A DNA stretch of 64,000 nucleotides from Brachionus manjavacas (GCA_019054805.1 JAHQIY010000006.1:3162001-3226000), one strand, 5' to 3'; counted from the first letter of the stretch, positions 20,217 to 32,711 are shown. Numbers and translations are program-made. Notes: a model not told the origin generated them from the letters alone.

Positions 20217-21757
20217 TCAAAATGGAAAAAAAAAATAACTTTTTTTACATTATAATTGCTAGTTTTCATTTGATTTTTTTTTTAAATTTAAATAAAATTT
20301 TACTTTAAATTTGCACGCTACTTATTTTTTTAAATGATTTTAAAAAATTTTGATAAAAATACGATTAAGATTCGGATAATACGATCGAAATTATCTCAAT
20401 TCCGTTAAAAAAATAAAGGAAAAAAACTTTATTAGAAAATGGATAAAAATGTAAAATATTTTTGGTCCTAATTGAAAATTAAGCTATACTTTTATTTTAT
20501 TTCTTTATTATCTATTGTCTTTAGTTTCTACTTAAATGATGCTTTGAAAAAATTTAAAAAAAATGTTCTAATTATTAAAATATAAAAAAAATTCTACAAA
20601 AATCTATTTAAATTTATTATTTATTATTTTGGTGATTAGAATTTGACAAAATTCATCATCAAAACAAAGTCGGATTATCCCAAAAATCTGTGATGATTTT
20701 AAATATGCTATATACATTGCTCATTATCTAATTTGAATGCACATAATCTTATTCAGAGCATGGTTCATTAATTGGATGTTATTTTTACCAATTATTTAAA
20801 ATTTTTGAAAAAGAAATCTTAAAAACAACTTTAAAAAAAGTAAATGTCAAAAAATTAATTTTCATTAAATAATAAACAATAATAAAACTTTATTCAAATT
20901 CGTATAATTTATTATTTGGCGAGTCTATTAGATATAAAATCAAACAGCATAATATTCAAACTATCCCTTTTAAATATCTAATTTAATTTTAGTGTTTTTT
21001 TATCTGTTTTATGTTTAAAAAAAAAACTTTCAAGTTATTGAATTTTATTGAATATTATCTTATTTAATAATAAAAAAAATTCTTTTTTTGCTGTTTTTAC
21101 TTTAAGATTTATTGAAAAATGTAAAATAGAAAAATAAACATGCCATATTCTGTAAACTATTTAAATAGTTTTTAGAAAACTATTTAAATAGTTAAAGTTA
21201 CGAACTCTGAATATCAAAATAATATTTAAAAAAAAAATTTCTCTGCAATACGTGACGCAAGCTTTAACTTCTATAATCAGAAAAAAGGGGGGCCATCTGA
21301 TCTGGAATGCAATAACCCCTGAGTTAGATCTGAGACCTCACTCAAATAAATACCGGAAAAGAAGATAGAAGGTCTTGCCTATTATCCTTTTGAATAACAT
21401 GGGACAAAATCGATCAGACATTAGGAATCAATATTTCTTTGATATCTTAAAAGAGCCTTTTAAGTATATGGTTTGAAAAGCTTTTATTATCTTGAGACTT
21501 ATTTTTAGAATTAAAAAAATAGAAAAATTTTTCGTTAAATTAACTAAAATTAAAATAAATGTTAAGGAAAAAGGAACAAAGTTATGTGTACAATATTTTA
21601 TTTAAGATTTCGTTTTTTTTTAATAAAAAAATCAATTAAAAAAAGAAATAGTATAAAATAATGATACACTTATTGACTCAAACATTACTTGAAATTGAAA
21701 AAATTGTACGTGGCACCCGTGAATTAAAAAATATACTTTTCAATGAAACGATAAACA
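20217..21757. other. Spacer between the meckelin genes
   Basis: No gene is supported. Two perfect 16-base palindromes (AACTATTTAAATAGTT) lie near 21158-21195, separated by a few bases. A less A+T-rich patch at about 21240-21430 resembles no family I know. A polyadenylation signal for copy 1 is not obvious among many A-runs. Confidence 0.5.
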
Positions 21758-21770
21758 ATTTCCTAGTAAC
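21758..21770 (+). promoter_or_regulatory. RFX X-box-like site upstream of meckelin 2
   Basis: ATTTCCTAGTAAC fits RYYNYY N RRNRAC with a one-base spacer, as in the site of copy 1, and lies 260 bp before the ATG at 22030. The match is weaker than that of copy 1 because the left half is A+T-rich and could arise by chance. Confidence 0.45.
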
Positions 21771-22029
21771 AGAATAAATATTTATTTGCCAATTTAACTG
21801 TTCTTCTAAATTCAAAAAATACCAATTTGAGGCTTAAATTTATTGAAAAGAATATTTTTATTTCTTTAAATCAATAAATAAAACAATAAATTAAAATGTT
21901 ATCTATTTAATAAAATCTCAAAAAATGCAGTCCTAATAAATTTTATCTATTTATGTTGATAATTTTTTTATCTTTTAAAAATAAACTAAAATTTAAGATT
22001 AGACTAAAATATTTTCAAAATTTTCAACA

Positions 22030-25000
22030 ATGACAACGCGTTTAATCGCCTTTTTGTTTTTTGTAATAAATTTTTTTGATGATTCGTCACAGCAATCTTT
22101 TTCACTGAATGCAATCAATTTCGGAAACTTCAATTGTTCCGATGGCGAAATAATTGACGTCCTTAATCTTTCTTGCCAAAAATGTCCAGCAAACAGCAGT
22201 CCAACAAAAGATCGTAATATTCATTTTTATATCATTTTCTGTATTTAATAATTAATTCATTATTCAAAGAAATTGATTAAATTCAAGAATTGATATTTTA
22301 TAAATATTTGATAAAAAAATATAAATTAAAATGTAGGGAAGGATCCAAAGACTTTGAAAGAAATTTATATTTGTAGAATATTGATTTTACAGTAAATTTC
22401 TTTCTAGTTAGGACCTGAATTTTAGGATCAAAAAAGAAAATTAAAAAAGAAAATCATTCAAAAACCCAGATAAGAATGCTTCAAAATTTTTAAATTCAGT
22501 CAATCACTTTAGAAAATGATTAAGAAAATGCTAAAGATCTCAATTTAGTATGTTTGCGTTTTGTTTCAATTCTTTGAATATATTCAGAAAAATATTTTGA
22601 GTAAATTAGGAAAAAATCTCGATCTAGATACATAAAGGGAACTTGTAGGATCAACAAGTTGAATTCATATGTTTTTTTTTTTCAAGTTAGGTTATCAATT
22701 CTCGAACATTTCATTAAGAATATAGATGACAATTAACTTTCACCGAGTAATGTAATATTTAGCGTAATTTTAGATTAATTTTTTAATATCAAATTTTCAG
22801 CTCTTTTGATTTATTCATGAAATTTACGGCCAAATTTAAAAAATTTCAACATGTGTTAAATTCTAAATTAGATTTATCTTTTTTAAATTTATACTTTTTC
22901 ATTACCCAAATTTCTTCATTAATATGTATAATTTTTTTCTTCAAAATTAAATTTCTCTATTAAAATATGTTTACTTTTTTCGTATGAAAATGATTTTGAA
23001 AAAATACTCATATTTGCCAAAATTATTTGATTTAATTGATTATTTTTTAACATTTTAGAAACTTCTAATCATTTGTTTAAAATTAACCAATTTTTTAAAA
23101 CTTAAGTTTGTCTCAATTTTAGTCTAGTTTTCTCAGTAGCCACAGTTCGTACAGATATGTTTCATTAAATAACTAATTTTAAGCCAGTTTTCATTAGCAA
23201 TTTAACGGCATGCTGAATTCTGTAAGACAGAAGAAAAACAGAAATTTTAAACTGAAATAACTTTTTTTTTTAGATCTTAAATTTGTTCTGCTAAATTTTT
23301 TAACTGATAAAAAGTTTGTATCACCTAAATTAAGTCTGTAAAAATACTGCAAGTCAAAAAAGCAATATAAAATATAAAAAAATAATATAATAATAATATA
23401 AAAATGTATAAAAAAATATTGTAATAATTGTCCCTTTTCTACCCTAGTGGATACCGGGACATCTCATTTTCTAGTGCCTTTTTGAGCAACGCCTCCGATC
23501 TGACACAAAGGTTACTGCATCGAGTTATCTACACCGCACTTTATGGATATGCAAATCATGAATTGCTTAGTTAATGCAGAAACTAAATTTGGATTATACA
23601 AAGTTGTTATCAGCTAAAGTATTTCGATAGAAGGATGCATATTGACCCGTCATATCAATAATTAAACTGTCATATGAAAATAAATTTAATCGTTAAATGG
23701 ATAATTTAATTAACGATTTTTAATTAATTACCCAAATCACTAAACCAGGTCTTCACGATGGACCCTGTTTAATTTTTATATGACATCAAATTCTTTTTTA
23801 TATGACGATTTAATTATTGATTTGACGGCTTAATACTTTACCTTCATATAGCCAGTTTTATAAAAAATATACTAATTATTTCTAACTTTTGCTTTTATTT
23901 TTTATTCTAAAATATACAACTCCAATTTAATATTGAATTATAGAGTTTTTTATTCACCCTATGGATTTTTCGAGTGAAAAAATAAACTAAAGAGCCTAAA
24001 AGAATTTAAAACTCACGTAAATTTGGGTAGCTAATTTACTAATAAGTAAGAATCCTTTTAGATATAACTTACAAATTAATAAGTTATATCTATATCTTGA
24101 ATATCTAGGTGGATAGATCAATGTCCTAAAAATAAAATGGAAATAATTCCTGTACATTCCTGTACCTTTAAGAAAATTAAGGTAAGAATCTTATTTTAAT
24201 TTCCTAACCTAATCTTATTCATAAAAAATTACTAAGGAATTTTGATTTTGATCTAAGAATAGTACTTTTATTTCTTTATAAAGGTAATCAATTAGGAATC
24301 TTAATAAAATTCTTTGACAAATATCTTTATTTTATCTACAGAAATTTTTATCTCTTAGGATTTCAAAAGAATTCAGATAGGAATCTTGAAACAAATCCTT
24401 TAAACGCCTTTTGGGCAAGATTTTATTCAAGACTATTTAAAGTACTTAACAAAATCCTTCGTCGTATTAAATCTTTGGGACTTTTGTACGATCCTAAAAA
24501 GGATTTGATTCCTGAGTTTTAGTTCAATTATCTTAAAACTTCTGACTTTTTTTGACTTAATGACTTGTGCACAACTCTGGTTTAAAAATAAATAAATTTT
24601 AATGATAACTCAATAAATACTAAATTTTAAATTGGGCTTTGGAAGTAAATTAAAAATAAAACACTATTTTGATTTGACTTTTATTTAAGAAGAATCTGGA
24701 AAGGAAGAAAATATTATAAATTTTTTTTTAAAAACAATTTAACTTTGAAATGTAACTTTAAAATTTTTAAATTATTTCCATTTTATTTTAAGGCTTCAAT
24801 TGCCGGTGTGATCAAAATTTTTATTTTGAAACTAATTATGGAGGTGTCTTGATAAGCTGCTTGCAATGCAACACAAGTCAAATTCAGAGTCTTGATGGGT
24901 ATCGTTGCGTAAATCCATTAGTGGCAGAATGTACAGGAATCAAACTTGATATTAATGAATCAGGTCTACCATTAGATAGTTTAAAATGCTTAGAATGCAA

Positions 25001-28000
25001 TTCAACCACATCTAGACCTGGGGAAAATTCTTGTCAAAGTTGTAGACCGTTTATTTTTGCCGAAAATGATAATGAAGACATAACATGTGATGATTTTGAA
25101 TCTGGTGGCTTTGTTTTTTTTGAAAGTTCCGATATTGCTAACAACATAAATTTCAATTTTCCTAATCCCACTGAATCATGGCTATTCAAGGAATTTTCTC
25201 TAGCTGCGTATCGAATGTGTCGAAATCCTGAGCGAAGAAATGTGACAGCATGTCAATTTTTGGCCAACATGTGGACTTTGAACTTGTATTCATTAGATGC
25301 CTTGATGAACAACTTGGACAACAAATTAGTGAATCTATTTTCAATGGAAAACCAGACAGCTCCTTGGCTCATCTTTCCAATTGGTTTGAACGAATACAAA
25401 AACCAATATTCTTCAAATGGAATTGATTCGCAATATTTGACGCTGAAGCTGAGCGGAAAATGTGCCAACAGCCAACTCGAGCTAATCGCAGTCGAGCACG
25501 ATTTATGGGGTGGTTTCAAACGAGCTAGTCCATTTGACATAACCAACCTTCAACTGTGCAATTTTAACCAAAGATTGAAGCAGCCGAATTCAGCTCCTTT
25601 TACAATGACAAACTTGATCAGTAAATGTACAGTGAATGTTCAAAGATTGTTCGAGTTATCTGATTCTACTGAACCTATATTCTACGATCTTTATCTAAAA
25701 TTTGGAAATGGGTCCCAAGTGTTGCCTCTACCAGTCAACATCAAACAAGTCAACAAACCTTCGAATTCTATTTACAGGCGCTTTTTTATGTTCGAAACAG
25801 CAAGTTCCAAAAAAACCCAACAATCAAAGTCAGACTATATTCGCTTTGCCAAATCGGTAAAGCTTATTGTCAATCATTTAAACAGGGATCAGGCTCAGAT
25901 CTATCCACCTATAATTGAAATCGAATACGATTTTGCCAAACGAGATGAGCAGAGAATGGTCGATCTAAGCTTTGAGATCAAATATTTGATGGACACACAA
26001 GGTTATCAGCAAATATTTTTCATACTGTTCGGAATTTTGGCTGGCTTGGCATTTTTGTGGTCAATAATCAGAACATGGAACTGGAATCAAAGAGCTGCGC
26101 GCATAATTCTAGATTTGGTGTCATTTTTTAAATTTTTCATGTTCTTGATCGGCTCGATTCCCAATTGTATAGTAGTTGTTCTATCAGGTTTGAGCATATT
26201 TTGGTTTGTTATATTCAAAAGTCAAACTTCGGCAGCTCTTTTTGCGCCCCAAGCAGAGCAAGAAAAAATATTTGCCACATTTTTGATAATAGCTTTTGTT
26301 CTTAAACTTTTAGATCTAGTCTATTTAATATTGCTTCAGACATCTTATGACATTTTTTTTATCGATTGGGAAAAAGCGCGCTGCGAAGACAAAAGTGAAA
26401 AAAATATCCTACCTCCTATCAACATTCTAAATGATAATTTTGTTCTAAAGCAGCAGATAGAAAAGCAAAATTCCATATCATGTTGGCGCACTATTCTTAT
26501 AGCCAACAAATGGATCACATTTCAGACAATGAGAAAAACAAGTACCGCTATTCAGATGATTTTGGTGATTTTTTTTCTCAAGGTTTTGAGCTTTGAGTCC
26601 TATGCTAGAAAAGATTGTGAATTTAAAAGAGGCGACAATTCAGAATATGCGCCTTATAGCTTCATTTTGCGAGTTGGAATCGGATCTATTATCTTTATTG
26701 GAGTAGAAGTATTACAAATTTTGTGTTATACATTATTTTATTCGCGCTGTATCCAAGATGAAATCGGAAATTTTGCTGACTTTTGTTCAGTGTCTAATAT
26801 TAGCGTGCTACTGCTGACCCATTCTCGCTTCGGATATTACATTCATGGAAGGTCACCTACTGGCGTTTCGGACACTAGTTTCTATAATCTAAAGCAGGGA
26901 TTAAGTAGAGAGGAAAGTGATTTAACATTTAAACGTGGTCTAGAGATCAATTCGGACCATCAGATTTTTTCCGCAATATTTCCGATCAAACTGGTAAAAG
27001 AATACTCAAAAATAATGACACCTATAATTATGGTAAATGTTTCCTGGCCATTGTGTTTGTTAAATTTAAATTTTTTTTTAGAATTCAAATAGATTTGACA
27101 ATAAGAACACATTTTCTCTAAATAATTTTGACAATAAGATGCTTGCATATACCCAATTGAACAATTTTTTCAAAGATTTTTTAAATAATGTGAGTCTTAA
27201 AAATTTTTTTTTTTTCATTTTTGAATATTGTGAATTTTCGTTTAAATTTAATTCCAAAAAAGGGAGAGTGAAGTTCAGAGCAATTTATTATTTGGAGCAG
27301 AGCTATTTATTTAAAATTGTACAAAATACGATTAAAAATGATAACTTAACGAAATTTTAGGAAATTTAAAATAAAAAGGGTCATTAATTTCAAGTATTTT
27401 TAAAAGAATTTAATGAAAAATATTTGTCTGAATTAAATAAATTTTAATAATAATAACAATAATAATAATACTTTTTTAAAAAAATAAAATTTCCCAAAAT
27501 CCATTTTGAATTTTAACAATATCTGTTAATTATTGTTAAAAAAATAATTTTCTTGGCAACTTTCAGTTTGAAAAAGGAAAAAAATGTTCTTGCTCCCAAT
27601 TTCGCTCTTCCTCTAAAATAATTAAATTTGTTCTATAAATTGTTTAAATTTATCTACTTTTTAGTTTAACTAGAGCATAAAACTCTTTCTGATCGCTCAG
27701 TAAAAGATTATCAATTTCTTCTTTTTATTAAATTTTCTTTTTGATTCATTCTTTTTTAACTCTTTGCATTTTTAGTAATTTACTTTTTTTTACATTCATT
27801 CTATCAATTGATATATTTTTAGCGACATCAAAAAAAAATGTTTATAATAATATAAGTTACAACAAGCTAGCAAGCTAGACTTGCGAAGATGTTTCGAATA
27901 TTTTCTTGAACTTTCTATTCCAGTGTTTTCTGTTTGTTATCAAATATCTTCACTGAACTAATATCAGATAGATAAATTTCCATCAATTTCATTAAGAATG

Positions 28001-28870
28001 AATATTATTGAAATAAAAAGAATATTAATAAAATAAAAATTTATTTTTTAAAATTTGCAAGTATCCTTTTATGTATTCTGGGATACTGTGATATAGCGAC
28101 ATCTTTGTCGATATCACTGGAAAGTTGATTAACTTAACCATGAGTTTTTAAGTTAACAAGGAGCATAAATAGCTGCTCCAATACGTCTTACGACAGGATC
28201 GGATAGACGGGCCCAAGGATACTAATGTAAACATTACAGATACATATATGTATTTAAAAAAAATTGTGTTTGTTTGATTCTCAAAATACATATTTTATGC
28301 CGAAAATGAGATTAATGAGGTTCATCTATACCAGAATTTTTGGCATTGTTTAATTTAAGTGATACTTTATATATATATCAGTTTACAGAAATATTTTAAG
28401 CTGTTCAAAATAATTAAATTTTTTCTTGTTTTTTTTTTTTAAAAATTCATAATGCCTTTTTGACTAATTAATAAAAATTCTTGCTTCAAGTCAATTCGCA
28501 AAATAAATTTCAGCGTCGTTAAACGAAATTTTCTTGAAAATATATTTGATATTGAGTTTAAAACAAGAGATTCAAATGGGTACTTTTTTAAAGGTAATTT
28601 ACATAAAAAAGATTTATTTTATTAAATTCTCGTCTATTTTTTTTAGATGATATGAATTGTTTTATGGAAACAGTCTATTTTGGCAAAGAAAAAACTTTGT
28701 TTATATTTGAATTTTTGTTGTTTTTAATTTCGGATTATTTTTCACAAAATTTTGTTCTGTCAGCTATAATAGTCTACATTGTATCCAAAGTCACTTCTAA
28801 AATAAGATCAGATTTGGGTAAAAGAAACCTATCGAAAAAAAGCTTTATTGATAGACGATTTTTAAATTAA
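22030..28870 (+). CDS. TMEM67: Meckelin (TMEM67/MKS3), tandem copy 2
   Basis: Exons 22030..22213, 24793..27032, 27082..27189, 28491..28593, 28647..28870; 952 residues. Signal peptide (L-I-A-F-L-F-F-V-I), cysteine-rich ectodomain (C-R-C-D-Q-N-F-Y-F-E-T-N-Y-G-G), multipass region, H-G-R-S-P-T-G (about 746) and C-terminal D-R-R-F-L-N. Splice phases match copy 1 at introns 1-4 and exon 4 has the same 103-nt length, but the last intron of copy 1 is absent. Intron 1 is 2579 bp and intron 3 is 1301 bp, against about 50 bp in copy 1; both are filled with transposon debris. The proteins are clearly homologous yet strongly diverged throughout, so the duplication is old and both copies have stayed intact. 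Confidence 0.93.
23270..23360. mobile_element. Partial MITE in meckelin 2 intron 1
   Basis: TTGTTCTGCTAAATTTTTTA and the following GTTTGTATCACCTAAATTAA resemble one arm of the foldback element at 16330-16628. The second arm is missing. Confidence 0.5.
23440..23640 (+). pseudogene. Retropepsin-like fragment in meckelin 2 intron 1
   Basis: A GC-richer patch reads T-L-V-D-T-G-T-S-H-F-L-V-P, an aspartic protease active-site D-T-G in a retroelement-like context, followed at once by a TGA. The neighbouring codons in the same frame are open for a further stretch. It is too short to place in a clade. Confidence 0.4.
23647..23829. mobile_element. Short MITE in meckelin 2 intron 1
   Basis: Inverted repeats of about 43 bp: CCGTCATATCAATAATTAAA at the left pairs with TTTAATTATTGATTTGACGG at the right, and GTCATATGAAAATAAATTT continues inward. 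183 bp long, no coding capacity. Flanking duplication uncertain. Confidence 0.75.
28088..28179. other. Two stable hairpins in meckelin 2 intron 3
   Basis: 28088-28117 folds as GTGATAT-AG-CGACA / TGTCG-ATATCAC, a 12-bp stem with a 2-base bulge and a TCTT loop. 28160-28179 folds as GGAGCA / TGCTCC with an 8-base loop. Both sit in a GC-richer island at about 28060-28230 inside an otherwise A+T-rich intron. No tRNA or ribozyme consensus was matched. Confidence 0.6.
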
Positions 28871-29552
28871 AATTTTCAAATTAAAATAAAACTAAAATAC
28901 TAAAATTTTTAAACAAATTGTAAATGAAAAATTTTCGAAAATTTTTCAAATTAAAATAAAACTTATACTTTGAATAAAGTCAAATTATAAATATTATTAA
29001 TTTATTGGAAAAATCATAATCAGAATGATGTTCTGTTACTAAATTCATCTCAAGACAATAATTCGCTCCCTTGTATTCCAAATTTTTTTTCATTCAATCT
29101 AATTTATCAAATTTGAAAGAATTAGTCAATGATTTTTGAATTCGGAGATTATCAAATAAAAAAAAAATTTTAATTAAATAAAAATTGTTTATTCTCGAGA
29201 AAAAAGATACTATACAAATTATTATTTTTAAATAAATTTTTCACTCGTAAAATTAAAATAAAATATACTTTTCGCAAAACAAAATTTAAATTTTATAAAG
29301 ACTTTTTTGAAGTTCGTAAGTATAATTTTATTTTTAAAAAAACATTTAGTAATTTTGATTTTTTCAATTTGGTAAGATTTTTTAAAATAAATGAAAGCTT
29401 TTTTGATTAAGATCAAAATCTTGTTTTGCCCATTGGAAAAAAAAACAAAAATAATTTTTACACAATACTTCAAATTTCAATATTACTGTCAAATATAAAT
29501 AGACAAGTTAATTGTTTATCAAATTTTCTATCACTTATAACACAAAATTTAG
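28871..29552. other. Noncoding A+T-rich spacer
   Basis: No gene is supported. An 81-codon minus-strand frame at 29228-29473 is low-complexity and was not accepted. Confidence 0.5.
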
Positions 29553-29554
29553 TA

Positions 29555-30221
29555 CAGTGAAGTACGGATATAGCGAAGTCACTGGGAGAATCCAAAAGCA
29601 GTTCGTAATAAACGAATTTCGTTATATCCAAATAAGAGAAAATAATCTTATTTTTAAAGTTTTTATTAATTTAAAAAGCATAATCTAGTACAATAAATCA
29701 TAATTCATAAATCGGAAATGAAAAAAATTATTTTTTAAAATAATCCAATATTGTTTTTTGTTTAACCATTAAGCCTAAAATTTTGGTTTCAATGCTTTCC
29801 AAATTTTTAATAGACGATTCAAAATTGTGTGTAGATTTTGAAAGATTTTTTCTTAATTCATCAATTAATTTTAAAGCTTGTTGATTTGATATATTTTCGT
29901 CTTGAAATGATTCGATAACATTTGAAGATTCGTTATCTGATTCGTCATCACTTGACTAATTAATAAATTAGTACTTATTCTACATTATTACAAACAAAAA
30001 CAAAGAAACCAAAAATATTTTTTTTCCTAACTACGTTATAAACCAAGAGAAATTCACTAATATTTGTTAATAAGTGATTCGTAATAACCGAATATCGTAA
30101 TATCCGAACTTTGTTATATCCATAAGAAATTAAATTGAAAATATTCTTGTTCTGCCAATTATAGAATTTATTTCGTTAAAAACGAATTTTCACTATAAGC
30201 GTGTTCATTATAATTGGACTG
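29555..30221. mobile_element. Tigger/pogo-type DNA transposon remnant
   Basis: The element starts CAGTG and its other end, read inward, starts CAGTCC; both are flanked by TA (29553-29554, 30222-30223), as in pogo/Tigger. Repeated GGATAT-A-CGAA-like words (TTCGTTATATCC near 29627, further variants near 30070-30120) are typical of their subterminal repeats. The only coding remnant is the transposase C-terminus at 29728-29955. 667 bp, non-autonomous. Confidence 0.75.
29728..29955 (-). pseudogene. C-terminal fragment of a Tigger/pogo transposase with a PIP-box
   Basis: About 75 open codons begin in an acidic S-S-D-D-E-S-D-N-E-S-S run and end K-Q-K-T-I-L-D-Y-F-K-K before TAA at 29728. The end fits the PCNA-interacting consensus Q-x-x-(I/L/M)-x-x-(F/Y)-(F/Y). 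Pogo transposase is known to carry a C-terminal PIP-box. The DNA-binding and catalytic domains are missing, and the upstream border is a stop or a former splice acceptor (TTAG). Confidence 0.7.
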
Positions 30222-30264
30222 TACTGTATTTAAGTTTTTAATAAATTAGTATTTTTTTCTAAAA

Positions 30265-30605
30265 ATGAAATATTCAACTTTAATTCTACTTTTTTTTTGA
30301 TCGCTATTTCAACTTGTTCACCAATCTCAAGCTGGACAATTAGAATTAATGAATTCGATGCTTATCAAAATTGTGTTGCTAAAACTAGAACTCATATTTT
30401 TTTTGGTGCAAAAATATTCCTGGTTGAATTTAGCTGTAATCCAATGAATTATGGACAAAATGGAATAGTTTTTTCCATTTCAGAAAAATTTGCCACTAAA
30501 GAAGCAATTAACGATTCCAGGAGTCAATGCGTAAGATCTTCTGGATATGAAATTCGAAATGAAATTGTCGACAGAATTGAAATGAAATTAAGATTAATAA
30601 GTTAA
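30265..30605 (+). pseudogene. Small secreted-type protein of unknown family, start region frameshifted
   Basis: An open frame ending at 30605 encodes about 100 residues with five cysteines and ordinary composition (F-D-A-Y-Q-N-C-V-A-K, C-N-P-M-N-Y-G-Q-N-G). There is no ATG in this frame before the conserved-looking part. An ATG at 30265 opens M-K-Y-S-T-L-I-L-L-F-F, a good signal-peptide start, but meets TGA inside a run of eight T (30291-30298). One base more in that run would join it to the long frame. This is either a sequencing error in the homopolymer or a recent null allele. No family recognised. An A+T-rich downstream region has AATAAA near 30641. Confidence 0.5.
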
Positions 30606-32711
30606 ATTATGATTATGACTATATTTTATATTATATGACAATAAAAGATTAATTATCATTAAAAAAAAAAATTTAATAAATGAAATTATTGACTAAGATT
30701 AAAATGACATAAATTATTTTTTTGCAAAAAAAAAATTGTTAAATGAGCCTAACCCGGTGACCTATTTTTTTTTATTGCATATTTCGGACTCATTTTATTC
30801 AAAATTCCAAAAATGCTCATTTAATTAGACCAGTTTTTTCTAGTCAAGCCTTTACCTCCTGCGGTTAATTGGGTGAGGCCATATTAGGTTAACCCAGTTG
30901 ACCCTGATTTTGTAAATATTTAGCCTGAGAACTAACCTCTTTTTCAGAATATTCACCGAATTCATCCAATTAGCCTAATTAGAATTAAAAAAATGATTTT
31001 AAATGTTATTTTTAAAAAAACAAATATTTAAAATATTCTTTGTTATTATTCTTTTAAAGATACGCTACAACATAACTATTAAGAAAAGATTTAAACGAAT
31101 TATTAACGAATTACAAATATTTTTTATGTTTGATTTTATTTAGTTAAAAAGATCTGTCGCAGAATGTTGTATAAATTTGAAGCTTGAGTAGTTTCAATTT
31201 TTTTTCAAAAACATCTTTTTTTGCGTTATCAAGATCTTCCATCGAATACTTTTTTTTTTAAATTCTTTTTGTTTGTTCTGATTCATTTTTATAATATATT
31301 GACGATTTTTGATAATGAATATTTTTACCAAATAAATCAAATTATTTTTGTAATAAAAGAAGAAACAAAATTTAAAATTTTTCATGAAAAATGACGTCAT
31401 TGTGATCATTTTTGTCCATTCAGTCTAATTATGTTAAATATTTTATTTTTTGGGTAAAATGGGTGGTATTTTTGGGTATTGAGGTGATACCTCATTTACC
31501 ACTTAAACCATAAAAAATAACAACATTAGACAACTGAACCATCGACTTTCTTAAAATTCTAGTTAAATTATTTTCTATTAATTAAGAACCGCTGTAAACG
31601 AAAGGCAAATAAGGTTTGTTCAAACTTATTCCGTCATCGGATCAAAAATTGTCAAACATAATTACTAATTTGAAAAATTCTACCGAATTAGTCGAAAAAA
31701 AATTTTAAATTAAAAAAAAGGTTTAAAAAGTTTTTAAAAATATTTCATAAATATATTAGGATTCCTCTCTTCAAGATTTAGAAGATTATGTGGGTTGTTA
31801 AAAAAAAATAAAACGACTGATTTATTTCGGTTTTTCAAATTACGTCACCGAATTTACATTAAATACATAAAGGCTGTGTTACCATACTGAATTTAGAAAA
31901 AAAAAATTTATTTAATACTTTTTAGAATAATACAACACAAATTATCTTAACAGAACAAAAAAAATAAAACTAAATAAAAACAAAAATTATTTTTTAAAAG
32001 ACAAAAAAAAACTTAGTTTATAAAAATACTAAATTTTTCGATCGGCCTGGACTTCCGCGTTTATTCTTTAATACTTTTTCATTCTTTTTTTCTAATCTAT
32101 AATTATTAAAAATCTGTATTTATAAAGAAAATAAAAGAATAACTCTTTTTTGAAAATAAACCCTTATTCATTTTCTTTTATTCTATAATCTTGCTTCTTG
32201 TTAGTTCTCTAGATACCAATTATGTTTTACTTGATTTCCAATCACCATGAGCCTCTTATGCTAATACTTTCAATATTGCTTCATTAAATTCCGAATTCGG
32301 TACAATTTTTAGCCGAATAGCACATTTTGTACATATATTTATATTCAATTTGTGTTTTTTTGATTGTATTAGTGTTCCATTTGCAATCAATTGTATATTA
32401 ATAAATAAAAATAGTGATAAATTTAAATGTAATTGACACTAAATAAAATTATTTTCCTAATTCAGTATTTTAGTTTTAAAATTACATATTATTGTTATTT
32501 AAAAAAATATACGCGAATTATTATTAGTATTTACATTAATGAGAATTGAAGTAAGTCTAAAGTAATTACAGTGGGGATTTATATTAAGTATTTTTGTCAT
32601 ACTATTTTTATTAGAGTTCGTGCAGGTCATAATAACAGTACTATTTGACATTTAAGAGATATTGTGAATTTTCAGAAAAAAATTCCAAAACAAGATTTAA
32701 ATTCTTAAAAA
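30606..32711. other. Noncoding spacer, mostly A+T-rich
   Basis: A GC-richer patch at about 30745-30985 has repeated A-A-C-C-C-(A/G)-G-T words (CCTAACCCGGTGACC, TTAACCCAGTTGACCC) but no clear ends. A short palindrome GAGGTGATACCTC lies near 31480. No gene is supported. Confidence 0.5.

Noticed and set aside
24050..24510. Possible terminal-inverted-repeat element (GAATCCTTTTAG against CTAAAAAGGATTTGATTC)
   Set aside because: Match is short and the interior consists of recurring AGGAATCTT-like words; borders and target duplication could not be set.
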